Counted from the first letter of the stretch, positions 1 to 8,679 are shown. The stretch: 64,000 bases of DNA from Bacillus sp. ISL-41 (GCF_018613235.1 NZ_JAGGQP010000034.1:1-64000); one strand, 5' to 3'. Numbers and translations are program-made. The notes: a model not told the origin generated them from the sequence alone.

Positions 1-440
1 GTCAAGTTAAAGGGCTATTCGTGACAGGTTTTTACCTGGAGGGGGTGAACCTGTCAAGATAAAGGGCTATTCGTGACAGGTTTTTACCTGAACGGTGTGA
101 ACCTGTCAAGATAATGTGTTATTGATGACAGCTTTTCGCCTGAAGGGGGTGAACCTGTCAAGATAAAGGGCTATTCGTGACAGGTTTTTACCTGGAGGGG
201 GTGAACCTGTCAAGATAAAGGGCTATTCGTGACAGGTTTTTACCTGAACGGTGTGAACCTGTCAAGATAATGTGTTATTGATGACAACATTTCGCCTGAA
301 GGGGGTGAACCTGTCAAGATAATGTGTTATTCGTGACAGCTTTTCGCCTGAAGGGGGTGAACCTGTCAAGATAATGTGTTATTGATGACAACATTTCGCC
401 TGAAGGGGATGAACCTGTCAAGATAATAGACTAATTAATG
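1..440. repeat. 52-bp tandem repeat array, at least 8 copies, open at left edge
   Basis: The motif CTGTCAAGAT recurs at 51, 103, 155, 207, 259, 311, 363 and 415, exactly 52 bp apart. Each unit carries an internal inverted repeat, GACAGG near its middle and CCTGTC at its end. Unit variants differ mainly in the middle; the order is A, B, C, A, B, D, E, D, so an A-B-C/D super-repeat of 156 bp is visible. The unit length is not a multiple of three and no gene is present. It has no unique spacers, so it is not CRISPR. The array continues beyond the window start. Confidence 0.95.
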
Positions 441-662
441 ACAACTCTTACTAGGTAATACTAGGAACTATTAAAGCTGTTGATAGAGTAAAATGATGAC
501 TAAATTTCCTTCCTTGACTACTTTAAGCCTGGAAAATTCTCTTCATTGACTAATCTTACAAAATCCGTGAAAACTTCTGATATATCGACAACTTCTCCTA
601 TTGAAATTTCCTCCTAAAGAGGTATGTTTAAGGTAGATGATGGAATATAAGGAGTGGTTTTT

Positions 663-1211
663 ATGGGCCTTGTATCAATAGTAGCAAGAGAGGATTTCAT
701 TTCATTGGTAACAGATTATGGGACTCATCAGAAGGTCGATGATATCAGATTTAAAGAATTAATACCTAATACAGCGGTAATTGCTTACTCAGGTGATGAA
801 GAATATGCCTTGATGGCTGCCAATGCTGCCGAAAGTCTTGTTATGCAAGGTTTCAGTCTTAAGGAACTGGCTGAATCAATTCAGTCATTGATCAATGATC
901 TCACACTCATGGTGGATGGACAGCCCTTTGAAGCTGTGGTCGCAGGGTACTCTCAAAACGGAGAAGCACAGTATCATGTCATATCCAATATAAAGCCTCT
1001 GGAATCCTATTATCCTCGTACTGGTGAAAGTCTCTACTATGTAAACGGTCATGAATCTATGCTTGTACTTGAGAATTCCTTGAAGATGTATGGCATGGGG
1101 ACAGTCGACCAGGCACAGGCTGCACAAATCCATCTGTTGCAGGAAGCTTCGAAGTTCATCCCAAACGTTCATACCAACGCATCATCACATGTTCTCAAAA
1201 AAGTAAATTAA
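663..1211 (+). CDS. Ntn-hydrolase (proteasome-subunit-like) family protein, tentative
   Basis: A 182-residue protein with no signal peptide or membrane segment. The N-terminus (MGLVSIVAREDFISLVTDYG) and the later beta-rich pattern resemble the proteasome/HslV-like Ntn-hydrolase fold, in which an opening strand is followed by a substrate-facing turn, but I see no obvious N-terminal Thr/Ser/Cys nucleophile after Met-Gly-Leu-Val. The start chosen is ATG 663, because AAGGAG at 649-654 is about 8 bases upstream; a GTG at 654 is in frame but overlaps that site. It stands alone between the repeat array and a terminator. Family assignment is inference. Confidence 0.6.
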   Translation: MGLVSIVAREDFISLVTDYGTHQKVDDIRFKELIPNTAVIAYSGDEEYALMAANAAESLVMQGFSLKELAESIQSLINDLTLMVDGQPFEAVVAGYSQNGEAQYHVISNIKPLESYYPRTGESLYYVNGHESMLVLENSLKMYGMGTVDQAQAAQIHLLQEASKFIPNVHTNASSHVLKKVN

Positions 1212-1278
1212 AACCGCCCTGGGGATTTTATTAATCATTCTGTTTTAGGGTGCATAACTTATAAATGACAATGAAAAT

Positions 1279-1317
1279 GGCGTGTAAACTGACATCAGTT
1301 ATGACACGCCTTTTTTT
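1279..1317 (+). terminator. rho-independent terminator
   Basis: GGCGTGT pairs with ACACGCC, with an inner AACTGA/TCAGTT pairing, followed by seven T. It lies about 70 bp after the preceding gene's stop. Confidence 0.8.
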
Positions 1318-1674
1318 ATTTATTTTCTTATCCCAAAAAACACTCTTAATCATCATAAACCAGCAGCCTCGACAATGTAAGTAATATAAACCTCTTTTAC
1401 CTCTATTCTCTTACTTAAGTTTTTTGTACCTAGGTGTATTTCCCGATTCAATTTCTCCTCAGACACTACCTATGTTGTTTCATAAATCTTTTAGGGATAC
1501 TGTCCATATTGCATGTATCTGACTTATGTTTTAACCAGGAAAACAAGGGAATTATCGTTAATACCTATTTTAGAAACATATATTGATCATAGAAGCTAAA
1601 AGAGAAATGTTGACTTGAATTTTTGTTATTAAGGGCACGCGGGATAAACTCAAACCAATATAAGGGGGCACAAG
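1318..1674. other. intergenic, nothing recognised
   Basis: About 360 bp of AT-rich sequence before the EamA gene. I see no open frame with a ribosome binding site, no repeat and no clear structured RNA. Confidence 0.6.
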
Positions 1675-2544
1675 ATGAAGTTTTCAGGGGTAGGCTTAGT
1701 TATACTAGCCGCAATATGCTGGGGCATTAGTGGAGGGATTGCCGATATTTTAATGACCAAAGGCTGGGACCCTATTGTGATTTCACTTTACCGGGGCGCA
1801 GTTGGATTTTTATGTTTTTTCGCGTGGCTTCTCTTCCGCTTTAGACAGAATTTGACCTCCTCTACACGCTTATTCTTATGGTCCCTATTGGCGGGTGTTG
1901 GTGTAGCAGGAAATTTTACTTTTTATTTTCTAAGTATTCAAGCTTCCAGCATTGCTGTAGCTGCTACTTTAATGTACACGGCGCCTGTCTTCGTCCTCTT
2001 AATATCTTTTTTGTTGCGAATAGAACGTTCAACCTGGTTTAAATGGGGGTGCATTGCAGGTGTACTTATAGGCATTACCCTGCTTACAGGTGCCTACAAC
2101 ACAGAAACGGTTTCAGTGAGTTTTCTAGGAGTGGCAGCGGGGCTAGCTGCTGGTCTTTCCTATGCATTGTTTATATTTGGATTTAAAAATGCCTCGTCTA
2201 TCGGAAATCCGCAGACAACGTTAACCATTGCATTTTTTTCATTGTGTCTCATCCTTTTTCTTTTTGCAGACAAAGATGAAGCAGTTGCTGTGGCTACGTC
2301 AAGCGACATAGGATGGTTTCTTCTATTAGGGGTCGTGGGTGCTGGCATTTCATTTATATTTTATGTGATTGGCATTCGCAGGACTGCTCCAACAACTGCT
2401 TCCATGGTTGCTATGGTAGAGCCGGTGACAGCTTCATTATTTGGAGTGCTGATTATCGGAGATCAATTGACCACCATTCAACTTTTTGGAATGATGGTCA
2501 TCTTGGCTACGATCACTATACTTAGTGTGAAGCAATCTAACTGA
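1675..2544 (+). CDS. EamA/DMT-superfamily transporter
   Basis: A 289-residue membrane protein with about ten hydrophobic segments in two similar halves, the layout of drug/metabolite transporters of the RhaT/EamA type. The first half begins VILAAICWGISGGIADIL, and the second half carries the usual late motif around APTTASMVAMVEPVTASLFG. Such proteins export metabolites or amino acids through the cytoplasmic membrane; the substrate cannot be told. GGGGG at 1663-1667 serves as ribosome binding site for ATG 1675. It is monocistronic and converges on a purine permease. Confidence 0.88.
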   Translation: MKFSGVGLVILAAICWGISGGIADILMTKGWDPIVISLYRGAVGFLCFFAWLLFRFRQNLTSSTRLFLWSLLAGVGVAGNFTFYFLSIQASSIAVAATLMYTAPVFVLLISFLLRIERSTWFKWGCIAGVLIGITLLTGAYNTETVSVSFLGVAAGLAAGLSYALFIFGFKNASSIGNPQTTLTIAFFSLCLILFLFADKDEAVAVATSSDIGWFLLLGVVGAGISFIFYVIGIRRTAPTTASMVAMVEPVTASLFGVLIIGDQLTTIQLFGMMVILATITILSVKQSN

Positions 2545-2583
2545 GCAAGCTTGCCTTCACTCAAATAAATAAAGGGTGGCACA

Positions 2584-2620
2584 ATAAGAAAAATGGCGCG
2601 GACAAATTTCCGCGCCATTT
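2584..2620 (-). terminator. terminator of the NCS2 permease gene
   Basis: A 12-bp perfect stem AAATGGCGCGGA/TCCGCGCCATTT. Read on the minus strand it is followed by TTTTTCTTATT, so it mainly serves the minus-strand permease gene; it can also stop plus-strand reading from the EamA gene. Confidence 0.8.
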
Positions 2621-2686
2621 GCTATGTTTTTAACGTTGCACCCCAAAACAGAACAATTTTGGGGTAATTCGAGAATTTTGAATGCA

Positions 2687-3973
2687 TTAAAGTGCATACT
2701 TAAGTACGAAATTGCCAAGGAACAGCAATGCAATCATATAAAGTGCAGGCTGTATTTCCCGGCCTTTTCCCATCAACAGTTTTAGGAGCGGGTATAGGAT
2801 AAACCCAATCGCCATTCCATCAGCAATGCTGTAGGTTAATGGGATTAATACGATAATCAGAAGTGCCGGGAAGCTTTCCATCAAATCGTCAAGCTTGATG
2901 TTCGTTATATTCTGAAGCATCAATATTCCTATCAAAATCAATACCGGTGATACCGCACTTTCAGGTACTACTTTAATAACAGGAATGAGCACGATTGAAG
3001 CTAGGAACAGGACACCTGTAGTAATACTCGTTAATCCTGTTCGGCCGCCAGCGGCTATCCCAGCAGCACTTTCTACAGATGATACTGTTGGGCTCGTGCC
3101 GAAAATACCTGCAGTGGCAACCGAAATCGAATTAGCCTGGAGTGCCTTCTTACTTTTTTGAGTCTGATTAAGCATTTTTGTATGGCCATGGATCAGACCA
3201 ATATTTTCAAAAATGACGACCATTGCAAGAGAAAAGGCTGTCAGCCAGAAAACAAAATTACCTGCCTGGGCAAATGACAGCTGCCCAAAAACAGATGTGT
3301 ACTCACCAATAGCCGGCATACTCCACGATACTCCACCACTTCCGAAGTCCCCGAAAAGAAGGGAAAGTACAGATGTGAAAACAATGCTCAGCAATAGATT
3401 GCCAGGAATATTTTTAATAAATAAGACGACTGTGACAATTAAACCAATCAATGTGATGAGCGCAGTTGAGCTGCTAAGGTCCCCGATTTCTAGCAGGGTA
3501 TGCTCCGAGCTTGTAATTATCCCGCTATTATCAAAACCAATTAAAATCAACAGTATTCCTATACCGACTGTAATTGCCTCTTTCAACGAGTCAGGAATGG
3601 ATGCAATGATGGTTTTTGCCAGCGGAGTGAAGGCTAAAACCATGAACAGGATACCAGATACAAAAACCATTGCTAGAGCTTCCTGCCAAGTGAAACCGCC
3701 GGATTGCACGATTGAATATGTAAACATCGCATTTAACCCCATGCCAGGAATCACTAGAATTGGAGTGTTGCTCCAGAATCCCATAAGCAAACAGCCTGCG
3801 AACACGGTAAGAATCGTAGCAATGATTCCAGCTTCAAGTGGAATGCCTGCTGCTGCTAATATTGTTGCGTTGACAATGATAATGTATACAACTGTGATAT
3901 AGGAAATAAGGCCTGCAGATAACTCTCTTCCAAACGTTGTACCATGTGCCTGTAATTGAAATAATTTATCCAT
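2687..3973 (-). CDS. NCS2-family purine permease (AzgA/PbuG type)
   Basis: A 428-residue polytopic membrane protein. The N-terminal MDKLFQLQAHGTTFGREL, the VIPGMGLNAMFTYSIV segment and SIPDSLKEAITVGIGILLIL closely follow the adenine/guanine/hypoxanthine permeases of the AzgA branch (B. subtilis PbuG and PbuO). It imports a nucleobase with a cation. It is transcribed divergently from a LysR-type regulator 135 bp away, which is the usual arrangement of a LysR gene and its target. I looked for a purine riboswitch in the divergent region and saw none. The exact base transported is not known. Confidence 0.85.
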   Translation of the reverse strand: MDKLFQLQAHGTTFGRELSAGLISYITVVYIIIVNATILAAAGIPLEAGIIATILTVFAGCLLMGFWSNTPILVIPGMGLNAMFTYSIVQSGGFTWQEALAMVFVSGILFMVLAFTPLAKTIIASIPDSLKEAITVGIGILLILIGFDNSGIITSSEHTLLEIGDLSSSTALITLIGLIVTVVLFIKNIPGNLLLSIVFTSVLSLLFGDFGSGGVSWSMPAIGEYTSVFGQLSFAQAGNFVFWLTAFSLAMVVIFENIGLIHGHTKMLNQTQKSKKALQANSISVATAGIFGTSPTVSSVESAAGIAAGGRTGLTSITTGVLFLASIVLIPVIKVVPESAVSPVLILIGILMLQNITNIKLDDLMESFPALLIIVLIPLTYSIADGMAIGFILYPLLKLLMGKGREIQPALYMIALLFLGNFVLKYAL

Positions 3974-4108
3974 TTTTTCTCCTCTCTCTTTTACAGATAA
4001 ATTTTTCCGTTTTGAAACGAATGAAAATATCGTACCATAAACTTGTGCTATATTGAAAATATATAATTTATATTAAAATCATATCTTTTTTAAATAGAAG
4101 GAGTTTTT

Positions 4109-4999
4109 ATGGATATTAGACAAATGCGTTATTTCATCGCAATCGCCGAAGAAAAGAATATAACAGCTGCAGCACATAGACTACATATGTCACAGCCGCC
4201 ATTAAGCCTTCAATTAAAGCAAATGGAAGAAGAATTAGGAGTGTTGCTGGTTGAGCGTCATGGAAAAAAGCTTGAATTGACTGATAAGGGACAGTTGCTA
4301 TATAGACATGCACTAAACATTGTCCATGCCTTTGAGGAAGTTAAAAATGAACTTCAAGAGACGGATGAGGGGAGGAAAGGTAATTTATCAGTTGGGATCA
4401 ACACTCTATCTGTGCCGGAATTTCCCGAATGGTTGCAAGCATTTCACTCTTCCTTTCCGCTAGTCTATTTACGGATTGTACAAAATGATTCTGCTTACTT
4501 GGCTGAACTTGTAAAAAATCGAACAATTGAACTGGGGCTGGTCAGGCTTCCATTGGCCAATCAAGATCTTAACTACCTTCATTTATATAATGAATCATTC
4601 GTTTTCGTTTGCAGGCAAAATGGACAAGACAAGATATCCATAAAAGAAATCAGCGACTATCCACTCATTCTTCCATCTACAGAGGGACTGGGCAGCTTTA
4701 ATATAATCCACGATGCCTTTACAAAAGTGCAGCTGCCGCTCCAGGTCATTTGTGAATGCTCGGATATGAATGTACTGATGCAAATGGTATCCTCAGGTAT
4801 TGGGTCAACCATAGTTCCTGAATCTGTTTTTCAATCATATGGATATTCGAATCTCTTTGCCCGAAAAATTTCAGATGCCGAGTTGGTTTCATCTGTAGGG
4901 CTGATCTGGTTAAAACAACATCACCTCTCGAAACCGGCAAGAAACTTCATCGGGTTGGTAAAACAGAGGCTTGGCATAACTGAAAACGGTCATGAATAA
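4109..4999 (+). CDS. LysR-family transcriptional regulator (BsdA/AlsR-like)
   Basis: A 296-residue LysR regulator. An N-terminal winged helix-turn-helix (residues about 1-60, MDIRQMRYFIAIAEEKNITA then HMSQPPLSLQLKQMEEELG) is followed by a periplasmic-binding-like effector domain from about residue 90. The N-terminus is very like B. subtilis BsdA. AAGGAG at 4098-4103 precedes ATG 4109. It is divergent from the NCS2 purine permease and is likely to control it, which is inference; the effector is unknown. Confidence 0.88.
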   Translation: MDIRQMRYFIAIAEEKNITAAAHRLHMSQPPLSLQLKQMEEELGVLLVERHGKKLELTDKGQLLYRHALNIVHAFEEVKNELQETDEGRKGNLSVGINTLSVPEFPEWLQAFHSSFPLVYLRIVQNDSAYLAELVKNRTIELGLVRLPLANQDLNYLHLYNESFVFVCRQNGQDKISIKEISDYPLILPSTEGLGSFNIIHDAFTKVQLPLQVICECSDMNVLMQMVSSGIGSTIVPESVFQSYGYSNLFARKISDAELVSSVGLIWLKQHHLSKPARNFIGLVKQRLGITENGHE

Positions 5000-5060
5000 A
5001 AGGAATTTATTCTTCCAATAATAACTGCAAATTCTTTTGCAGAAAGGAAGGTGTCATGCT

Positions 5061-5597
5061 TTGAATCTTCTTGAGGTAATGAAGGATGCATTCGGCCCTT
5101 TTATGGATGGTGAAAAAAAGCCGTTGCATGTCGGAGAAGTAATGAATCTGTGGTTTTATCTTCATGGAACCGAACAAACTCTCCGATATGACCAGCACGC
5201 TTACAATTTAGCACAGAATCCTGAACTCAAAGAAAAAATCATGGATATCATCGAAAATGTACACAGACCCATGATCGAAGAATTAACACAGTTTTTCAAA
5301 GATGAAGGAATCCCTCTCCCTGATGTTGGAGCGGAAAAGATAATTGGTGAATATCAGTCCCTTCCAGAAGGGGCAAGGATGAATGATGAGGAAATTGCCA
5401 ATCTGATTGCCTATAATCTTGTAGTAGGAATCACTTCTGCAACAAGGGGAATTACTGAATCTGTCAGGTCAGATGTTGGTTACTTATTTGCAAAATACCA
5501 TATGATGAAAATCACCTTTTCTTTGACATTTAAATCGCTTATGCAGGAAAAAGGATGGTTAAGAGTTCCACCATACTATATTACCGGTAAACAGTAA
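5061..5597 (+). CDS. DUF3231-family ferritin-like protein
   Basis: About 178 residues. The body (KKPLHVGEVMNLWFYLHGTE, HRPMIEELTQFFKDEGIPLP, YNLVVGITSATRGITESVRSDV) matches my recollection of the all-helical DUF3231 proteins common in Bacillus; they have no established function. The start chosen is TTG 5061, because AAAGGAAGGTG at 5043-5053 lies 7 bases upstream and the protein then opens MNLLEVMKDAFGPFMDG. A start further upstream would put the Shine-Dalgarno inside the gene. It ends in its own terminator. Confidence 0.75.
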   Translation: MNLLEVMKDAFGPFMDGEKKPLHVGEVMNLWFYLHGTEQTLRYDQHAYNLAQNPELKEKIMDIIENVHRPMIEELTQFFKDEGIPLPDVGAEKIIGEYQSLPEGARMNDEEIANLIAYNLVVGITSATRGITESVRSDVGYLFAKYHMMKITFSLTFKSLMQEKGWLRVPPYYITGKQ

Positions 5598-5598
5598 A

Positions 5599-5625
5599 AG
5601 CAGCGTCAAATGACGCTGCTTTTTT
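5599..5625 (+). terminator. rho-independent terminator
   Basis: AGCAGCGTC pairs with GACGCTGCT, followed by five T, immediately after the DUF3231 stop codon. Confidence 0.9.
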
Positions 5626-5751
5626 AAATGTCGATTCCATGCTGAAGGTAAAAACTTTTCTTTGAAAATAATTTTCACTTGCTATGGAGCCTATAATTGA
5701 TAAAATGATATTTAGTTCAGAATTGTCTTAAAAGCCAGAAGGAGGATCACC

Positions 5752-6801
5752 ATGGAAGAATCATTTTTACAATCCGTCAAATATGATGGTGAAAAACTAT
5801 ATATATTAGACCAAACAAAACTTCCCCAGGCAACAGAATTCCTTGAAATCGAGAATATTGAAGATGTATGGGACGCGATTAAACAGCTTAAAGTAAGAGG
5901 TGCTCCAGCGATTGGCATTGCGGCTGCTTACGGCCTTTCCCTTGGCATCAAGGAAGCTCCTGAAAGTGACTATGACACATTTTATGAGTTTTTTAAAGAG
6001 AAAGCAGATTATCTTGCCACATCTCGGCCAACTGCAGTCAATTTATTCTGGGCTTTGAAGAGGATGGATACATGTGCTAAGCAATCAAGCTCTAAGCCTG
6101 TAGCGGAAATAAAAAGTCTATTGGAACAGGAAGCTCATCTGATTCGCCAGGAGGATGAAAATGTCTGCAATTCCATTGGCGAGAATGCTTTAACTTTATT
6201 TAAAGACGGCATGACTGTGTTAACTCATTGCAACGCTGGCGGCATTGCCACAGCAAGATATGGAACAGCGCTTGCGCCAATCTATTTGGCTAAAGAACGC
6301 GGAATGGATATAAAGGTGTACGCGGATGAAACCCGTCCGTTGCTACAGGGGGCGCGCTTGACAGCGTGGGAATTAATGCAGGCTGGAATCGATGTTACCC
6401 TGATCACTGACAGTATGGCCGCTATGGTCATGCAACAGGGAAAGGTCCAGGCAGTCATCGTGGGGTGCGATCGCGTAGCAGCTAACGGAGACGTAGCCAA
6501 TAAAATTGGCACATATGGTGTTGCATTGCTCGCAAAAGCCCATAATATCCCTTTCTATGTCGCTGCACCTCTATCGACAATTGATCTTGAGACAAAAACT
6601 GGGGATGAAATACCTATTGAAGAACGAGCAGCTGAGGAAATCACTGCTGGTTTTGGAAAATTGACAGCACCTGATGGAGTCAAGGTTTTCAACCCTGCAT
6701 TTGATGTAACACCACATCACTTAATAACAGCAATCATTACAGAAAAAGGAATCATGCGAGGAAACTACAGCGAAGAACTGCCGCGTTTATTTGGACAATA
6801 A
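5752..6801 (+). CDS. mtnA: S-methyl-5-thioribose-1-phosphate isomerase
   Basis: 349 residues. It converts methylthioribose-1-phosphate to methylthioribulose-1-phosphate in the methionine salvage pathway, in the cytoplasm. The family marks are all present: RGAPAIG at 49-55, the catalytic Cys160 in LTHCNAGG and the catalytic Asp240 in [10 protein letters not shown], at the same numbers as in the B. subtilis enzyme, and the late [14 protein letters not shown] segment. GGAGGATCACC sits before ATG 5752. No other salvage gene (mtnK, mtnW, mtnX, mtnB, mtnD) is in the window, and I see no SAM riboswitch in the 125 bp upstream. Confidence 0.95.
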   Translation: MEESFLQSVKYDGEKLYILDQTKLPQATEFLEIENIEDVWDAIKQLKVRGAPAIGIAAAYGLSLGIKEAPESDYDTFYEFFKEKADYLATSRPTAVNLFWALKRMDTCAKQSSSKPVAEIKSLLEQEAHLIRQEDENVCNSIGENALTLFKDGMTVLTHCNAGGIATARYGTALAPIYLAKERGMDIKVYADETRPLLQGARLTAWELMQAGIDVTLITDSMAAMVMQQGKVQAVIVGCDRVAANGDVANKIGTYGVALLAKAHNIPFYVAAPLSTIDLETKTGDEIPIEERAAEEITAGFGKLTAPDGVKVFNPAFDVTPHHLITAIITEKGIMRGNYSEELPRLFGQ

Positions 6802-6810
6802 GCATAGTTT

Positions 6811-6840
6811 ATGTCAGGGATGCACTCCCTGGCATTTTTT
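6811..6840 (+). terminator. mtnA terminator
   Basis: ATGTCAGGGA pairs with TCCCTGGCAT around a TGCAC loop and is followed by a T run. Confidence 0.85.
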
Positions 6841-7183
6841 ATGTTGGCTGGGATGGAGATGGTTTGTTTTAAAATGGGGCATAGTTCTAAGACAATTGCT
6901 TGTGTGTCGGTGATTAGTCGAAGGTGACCCAGGTTCGGACAAAACTCCGTGAGAGGAAGATGATTTTGTTTGAAGGTGACCTAGGTTCGACAAAGCTGTA
7001 CATGCGGTGCGGTCTAAGCTTGTACATACTACTTATCAGTCCTGAAGATACTAAGAAATTCACCCCAGTAACAACTTCTTTATAAAATTCACATAATCCT
7101 CAAATTTTCTCACTTTTCCACTTTCATTATCTTTGTATACTTGGGATATCCTACTTGTAAATTAACCCAAGGAGGTTTTTCCT
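6841..7183. other. intergenic region with short repeats
   Basis: 343 bp without a supported gene. It holds the direct repeat pair at 6920-6994 and a second near-repeat, AAGCTGTACAT and AAGCTTGTACAT, at about 6994 and 7017. The last 100 bp presumably carry the yneN promoter. Confidence 0.6.
6920..6994. repeat. two direct repeats 52 bp apart
   Basis: GAAGGTGACCCAGGTTCGG at 6920 is repeated as GAAGGTGACCTAGGTTCG at 6972, start to start 52 bp; the match runs on through GACAAA. The spacing equals the period of the array at the window start although the sequence differs. Confidence 0.8.
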
Positions 7184-7705
7184 ATGGTCAAAAAAGCGAT
7201 TGTGGCTGGGATTCTTGCTGGACTGGTTTTGGTTGCCATTTTCCAGCAGTTTTATACAATCGAGGAACCACAAGCAATTGAAGCATCAAAAGCAACTACA
7301 GGAATTGGGGCGGGTATGGCAGCTCCTAATTTCAAATTGAAAAACCTCGCCGGTGAAGAGGTAAGCTTGAAGGACTACAGAGGTAAAAAGGTGATGCTGA
7401 ACTTTTGGGCTACTTGGTGTCCGCCCTGTAAAGAAGAAATGCCGGCGATGGAGCAATTTTACAAAGAAAAGTCGAAGGATGTTGAAATACTGGCCGTAAA
7501 TCTGGATCCCCAGAATAATGTAAAATCATTTGTGAAAGATAATAATTTAACCTTCCCTATACTGCTTGATCAAGATGGATCAACACAGCAAACATACTCG
7601 ATCATATCGATTCCCACAACATTTATAATCGATGAGCAGGGATTGATTTTAAAAAAACACATCGGTTCGATGACATACGCTCAAATGCAGGAACTCACGA
7701 AGTAA
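7184..7705 (+). CDS. yneN: membrane-anchored TlpA/ResA-type thiol-disulfide oxidoreductase
   Basis: 173 residues: an N-terminal membrane anchor (about residues 5-20, AIVAGILAGLVLVAIF) followed by a thioredoxin fold facing the outside. The active site is WATWCPPCKEE with Cys79 and Cys82, and the cis-proline is in SIPTTF at Pro144. Proteins of this class reduce or oxidise extracytoplasmic thiols, for example in cytochrome c maturation or spore envelope assembly. Position beside sspN and tlp matches B. subtilis yneN. AAGGAGG precedes ATG 7184. Confidence 0.88.
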   Translation: MVKKAIVAGILAGLVLVAIFQQFYTIEEPQAIEASKATTGIGAGMAAPNFKLKNLAGEEVSLKDYRGKKVMLNFWATWCPPCKEEMPAMEQFYKEKSKDVEILAVNLDPQNNVKSFVKDNNLTFPILLDQDGSTQQTYSIISIPTTFIIDEQGLILKKHIGSMTYAQMQELTK

Positions 7706-7733
7706 CACCAGTACAATCTACTGGTGTTTTTTT
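7705..7733 (+). terminator. yneN terminator
   Basis: ACACCAGTA pairs with TACTGGTGT around CAATC and is followed by a T run; the stem begins in the stop codon. Confidence 0.85.
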
Positions 7734-7871
7734 ATGGTAAAAATTGCATGGGCAATACACGAAATTAGCGGGTATGAATAAAATACGATTAAATTTTCAA
7801 AAAGTTGTAATAATTGCAACCGTTTCCGGACATAATAACTGTTACAATGATGACAAAGGATGGTGAACACG

Positions 7872-8003
7872 ATGAGAAAACCTAGAAAGCGTTCTTTTCA
7901 AGAGCTTGTTATGGAAAATAAACGCCAACTTCTAAATGACCGTGATGCACTCGAGAAGATCGAGGCTAAATTGGAGCAAAAACACTTGGGAAAAGCTGAG
8001 TAA
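7872..8003 (+). CDS. FbpB-family small basic protein
   Basis: 43 residues, opening MRKPRKRSFQELVMENKRQL and ending in a charged helix. This is the pattern of the Fur-regulated small basic protein FbpB family, which in B. subtilis works with the small RNA FsrA in iron sparing. Several paralogs exist, so the precise role here is open; the B. subtilis counterpart at this position would be the short gene ynzL. AAGGATGGTG precedes ATG 7872. I see no clear Fur box upstream. Confidence 0.7.
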   Translation: MRKPRKRSFQELVMENKRQLLNDRDALEKIEAKLEQKHLGKAE

Positions 8004-8070
8004 ATATCATACATTACCATTTATGAAAACCTCTTCTTTAGGAGAAACTTATTCTAGAGGAGGGATATAC

Positions 8071-8214
8071 ATGAGCAATCCTAAAAGGGACAGTAAGCAT
8101 TATGTTCCAAGCCACCTCGGCACACAGCCGCGTGGTTTCAGTGGCAATAAAGGGAAGAAAATGAATGATAAATCGGGTGAACATGCCCAGGTAATACAAA
8201 CTAAAGGTGAATAA
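8071..8214 (+). CDS. sspN: small acid-soluble spore protein N
   Basis: 47 residues: MSNPKRDSKHYVPSHLGTQP, then the conserved core SGNKGKKMNDKSGEHAQVIQ and the end TKGE. This is the minor small acid-soluble protein SspN, made in the forespore and packed in the spore core. The start is ATG 8071, with GAGGAGGG seven bases upstream. It lies upstream of tlp, as in B. subtilis, where the two are co-transcribed from a sigma-G promoter; here a weak terminator separates them. Confidence 0.93.
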   Translation: MSNPKRDSKHYVPSHLGTQPRGFSGNKGKKMNDKSGEHAQVIQTKGE

Positions 8215-8225
8215 CTGGGTGAATA

Positions 8226-8254
8226 TGCCTGCCAATTACTTGGCGGGCCTTTAT
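8226..8254 (+). terminator. terminator between sspN and tlp
   Basis: GCCTGCCAA pairs with TTGGCGGGC around TTAC, followed by CTTTATTTT. Confidence 0.7.
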
Positions 8255-8308
8255 TTTGCCAACAAAAGATATCCACTGTTTTCCGCTAATAATTGATATG
8301 GCTAGTTG

Positions 8309-8315
8309 CATACTA
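8309..8315 (+). promoter_or_regulatory. possible sigma-G -10 element for tlp
   Basis: CATACTA matches the forespore sigma-G -10 consensus CATnnTA and lies about 33 bp before the tlp start. The -35 region (CTAATA about 17 bp upstream) is a weak match. Known sigma-G control of tlp makes this plausible. Confidence 0.45.
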
Positions 8316-8347
8316 TTGATGTACTTTTCAGAAGGAGGTACTTTATC

Positions 8348-8569
8348 ATGGCAAACAATACACCAAAGCCAGATGATCGAAGCGATAACGTAGAAAAGCT
8401 GCAGTCTATGATCCATCATACGATTGAAAACATGGAAGATGCGGAAGCTGCAATGGTCAACTCGAGTCCTGAAGACCAGCAAAGAATCAAGGCAAAGAAT
8501 GAGCGCCGCAGAGAAAGTATTGATGCCTTCAGGGCTGAAATTAAGGATGAAGCGCATAACCAGCAGTAA
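8348..8569 (+). CDS. tlp: small acid-soluble spore protein Tlp
   Basis: 73 residues, strongly charged and helical, with KPDDRSDNVEKLQSMIHHTI and ENMEDAEA near the N-terminus, the signature of Tlp (thioredoxin-like protein), a minor spore-core SASP. The B. subtilis protein is slightly longer (about 83). AAGGAGGTAC precedes ATG 8348. It has its own terminator, so it does not run into the large ATPase gene downstream. Confidence 0.93.
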   Translation: MANNTPKPDDRSDNVEKLQSMIHHTIENMEDAEAAMVNSSPEDQQRIKAKNERRRESIDAFRAEIKDEAHNQQ

Positions 8570-8576
8570 ACCCAAA

Positions 8577-8604
8577 GGACCCGTCAACAGGCGGGTCTTT
8601 TTCC
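8577..8604 (+). terminator. tlp terminator
   Basis: GACCCG pairs with CGGGTC, followed by TTTTTCC. Confidence 0.75.
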
Positions 8605-8679
8605 GTTTGGTTGAAAATGTGATAATATACGGAATGTAAACTAAACAACGAAAACTCTTTAGATAAAGAAGTGATTTAG

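Noticed and set aside
1-440. The 52-bp array as a CRISPR
   Set aside because: The whole unit repeats with no unique spacers, and no cas genes are in the window.
3213-3902. Long open frame on the plus strand inside the NCS2 permease gene
   Set aside because: It is the antisense frame of a well-supported membrane protein, with no ribosome binding site or recognisable family.
3974-4108. A purine riboswitch ahead of the NCS2 permease
   Set aside because: I could not find the conserved junction and loop-loop sequences in the short divergent region.
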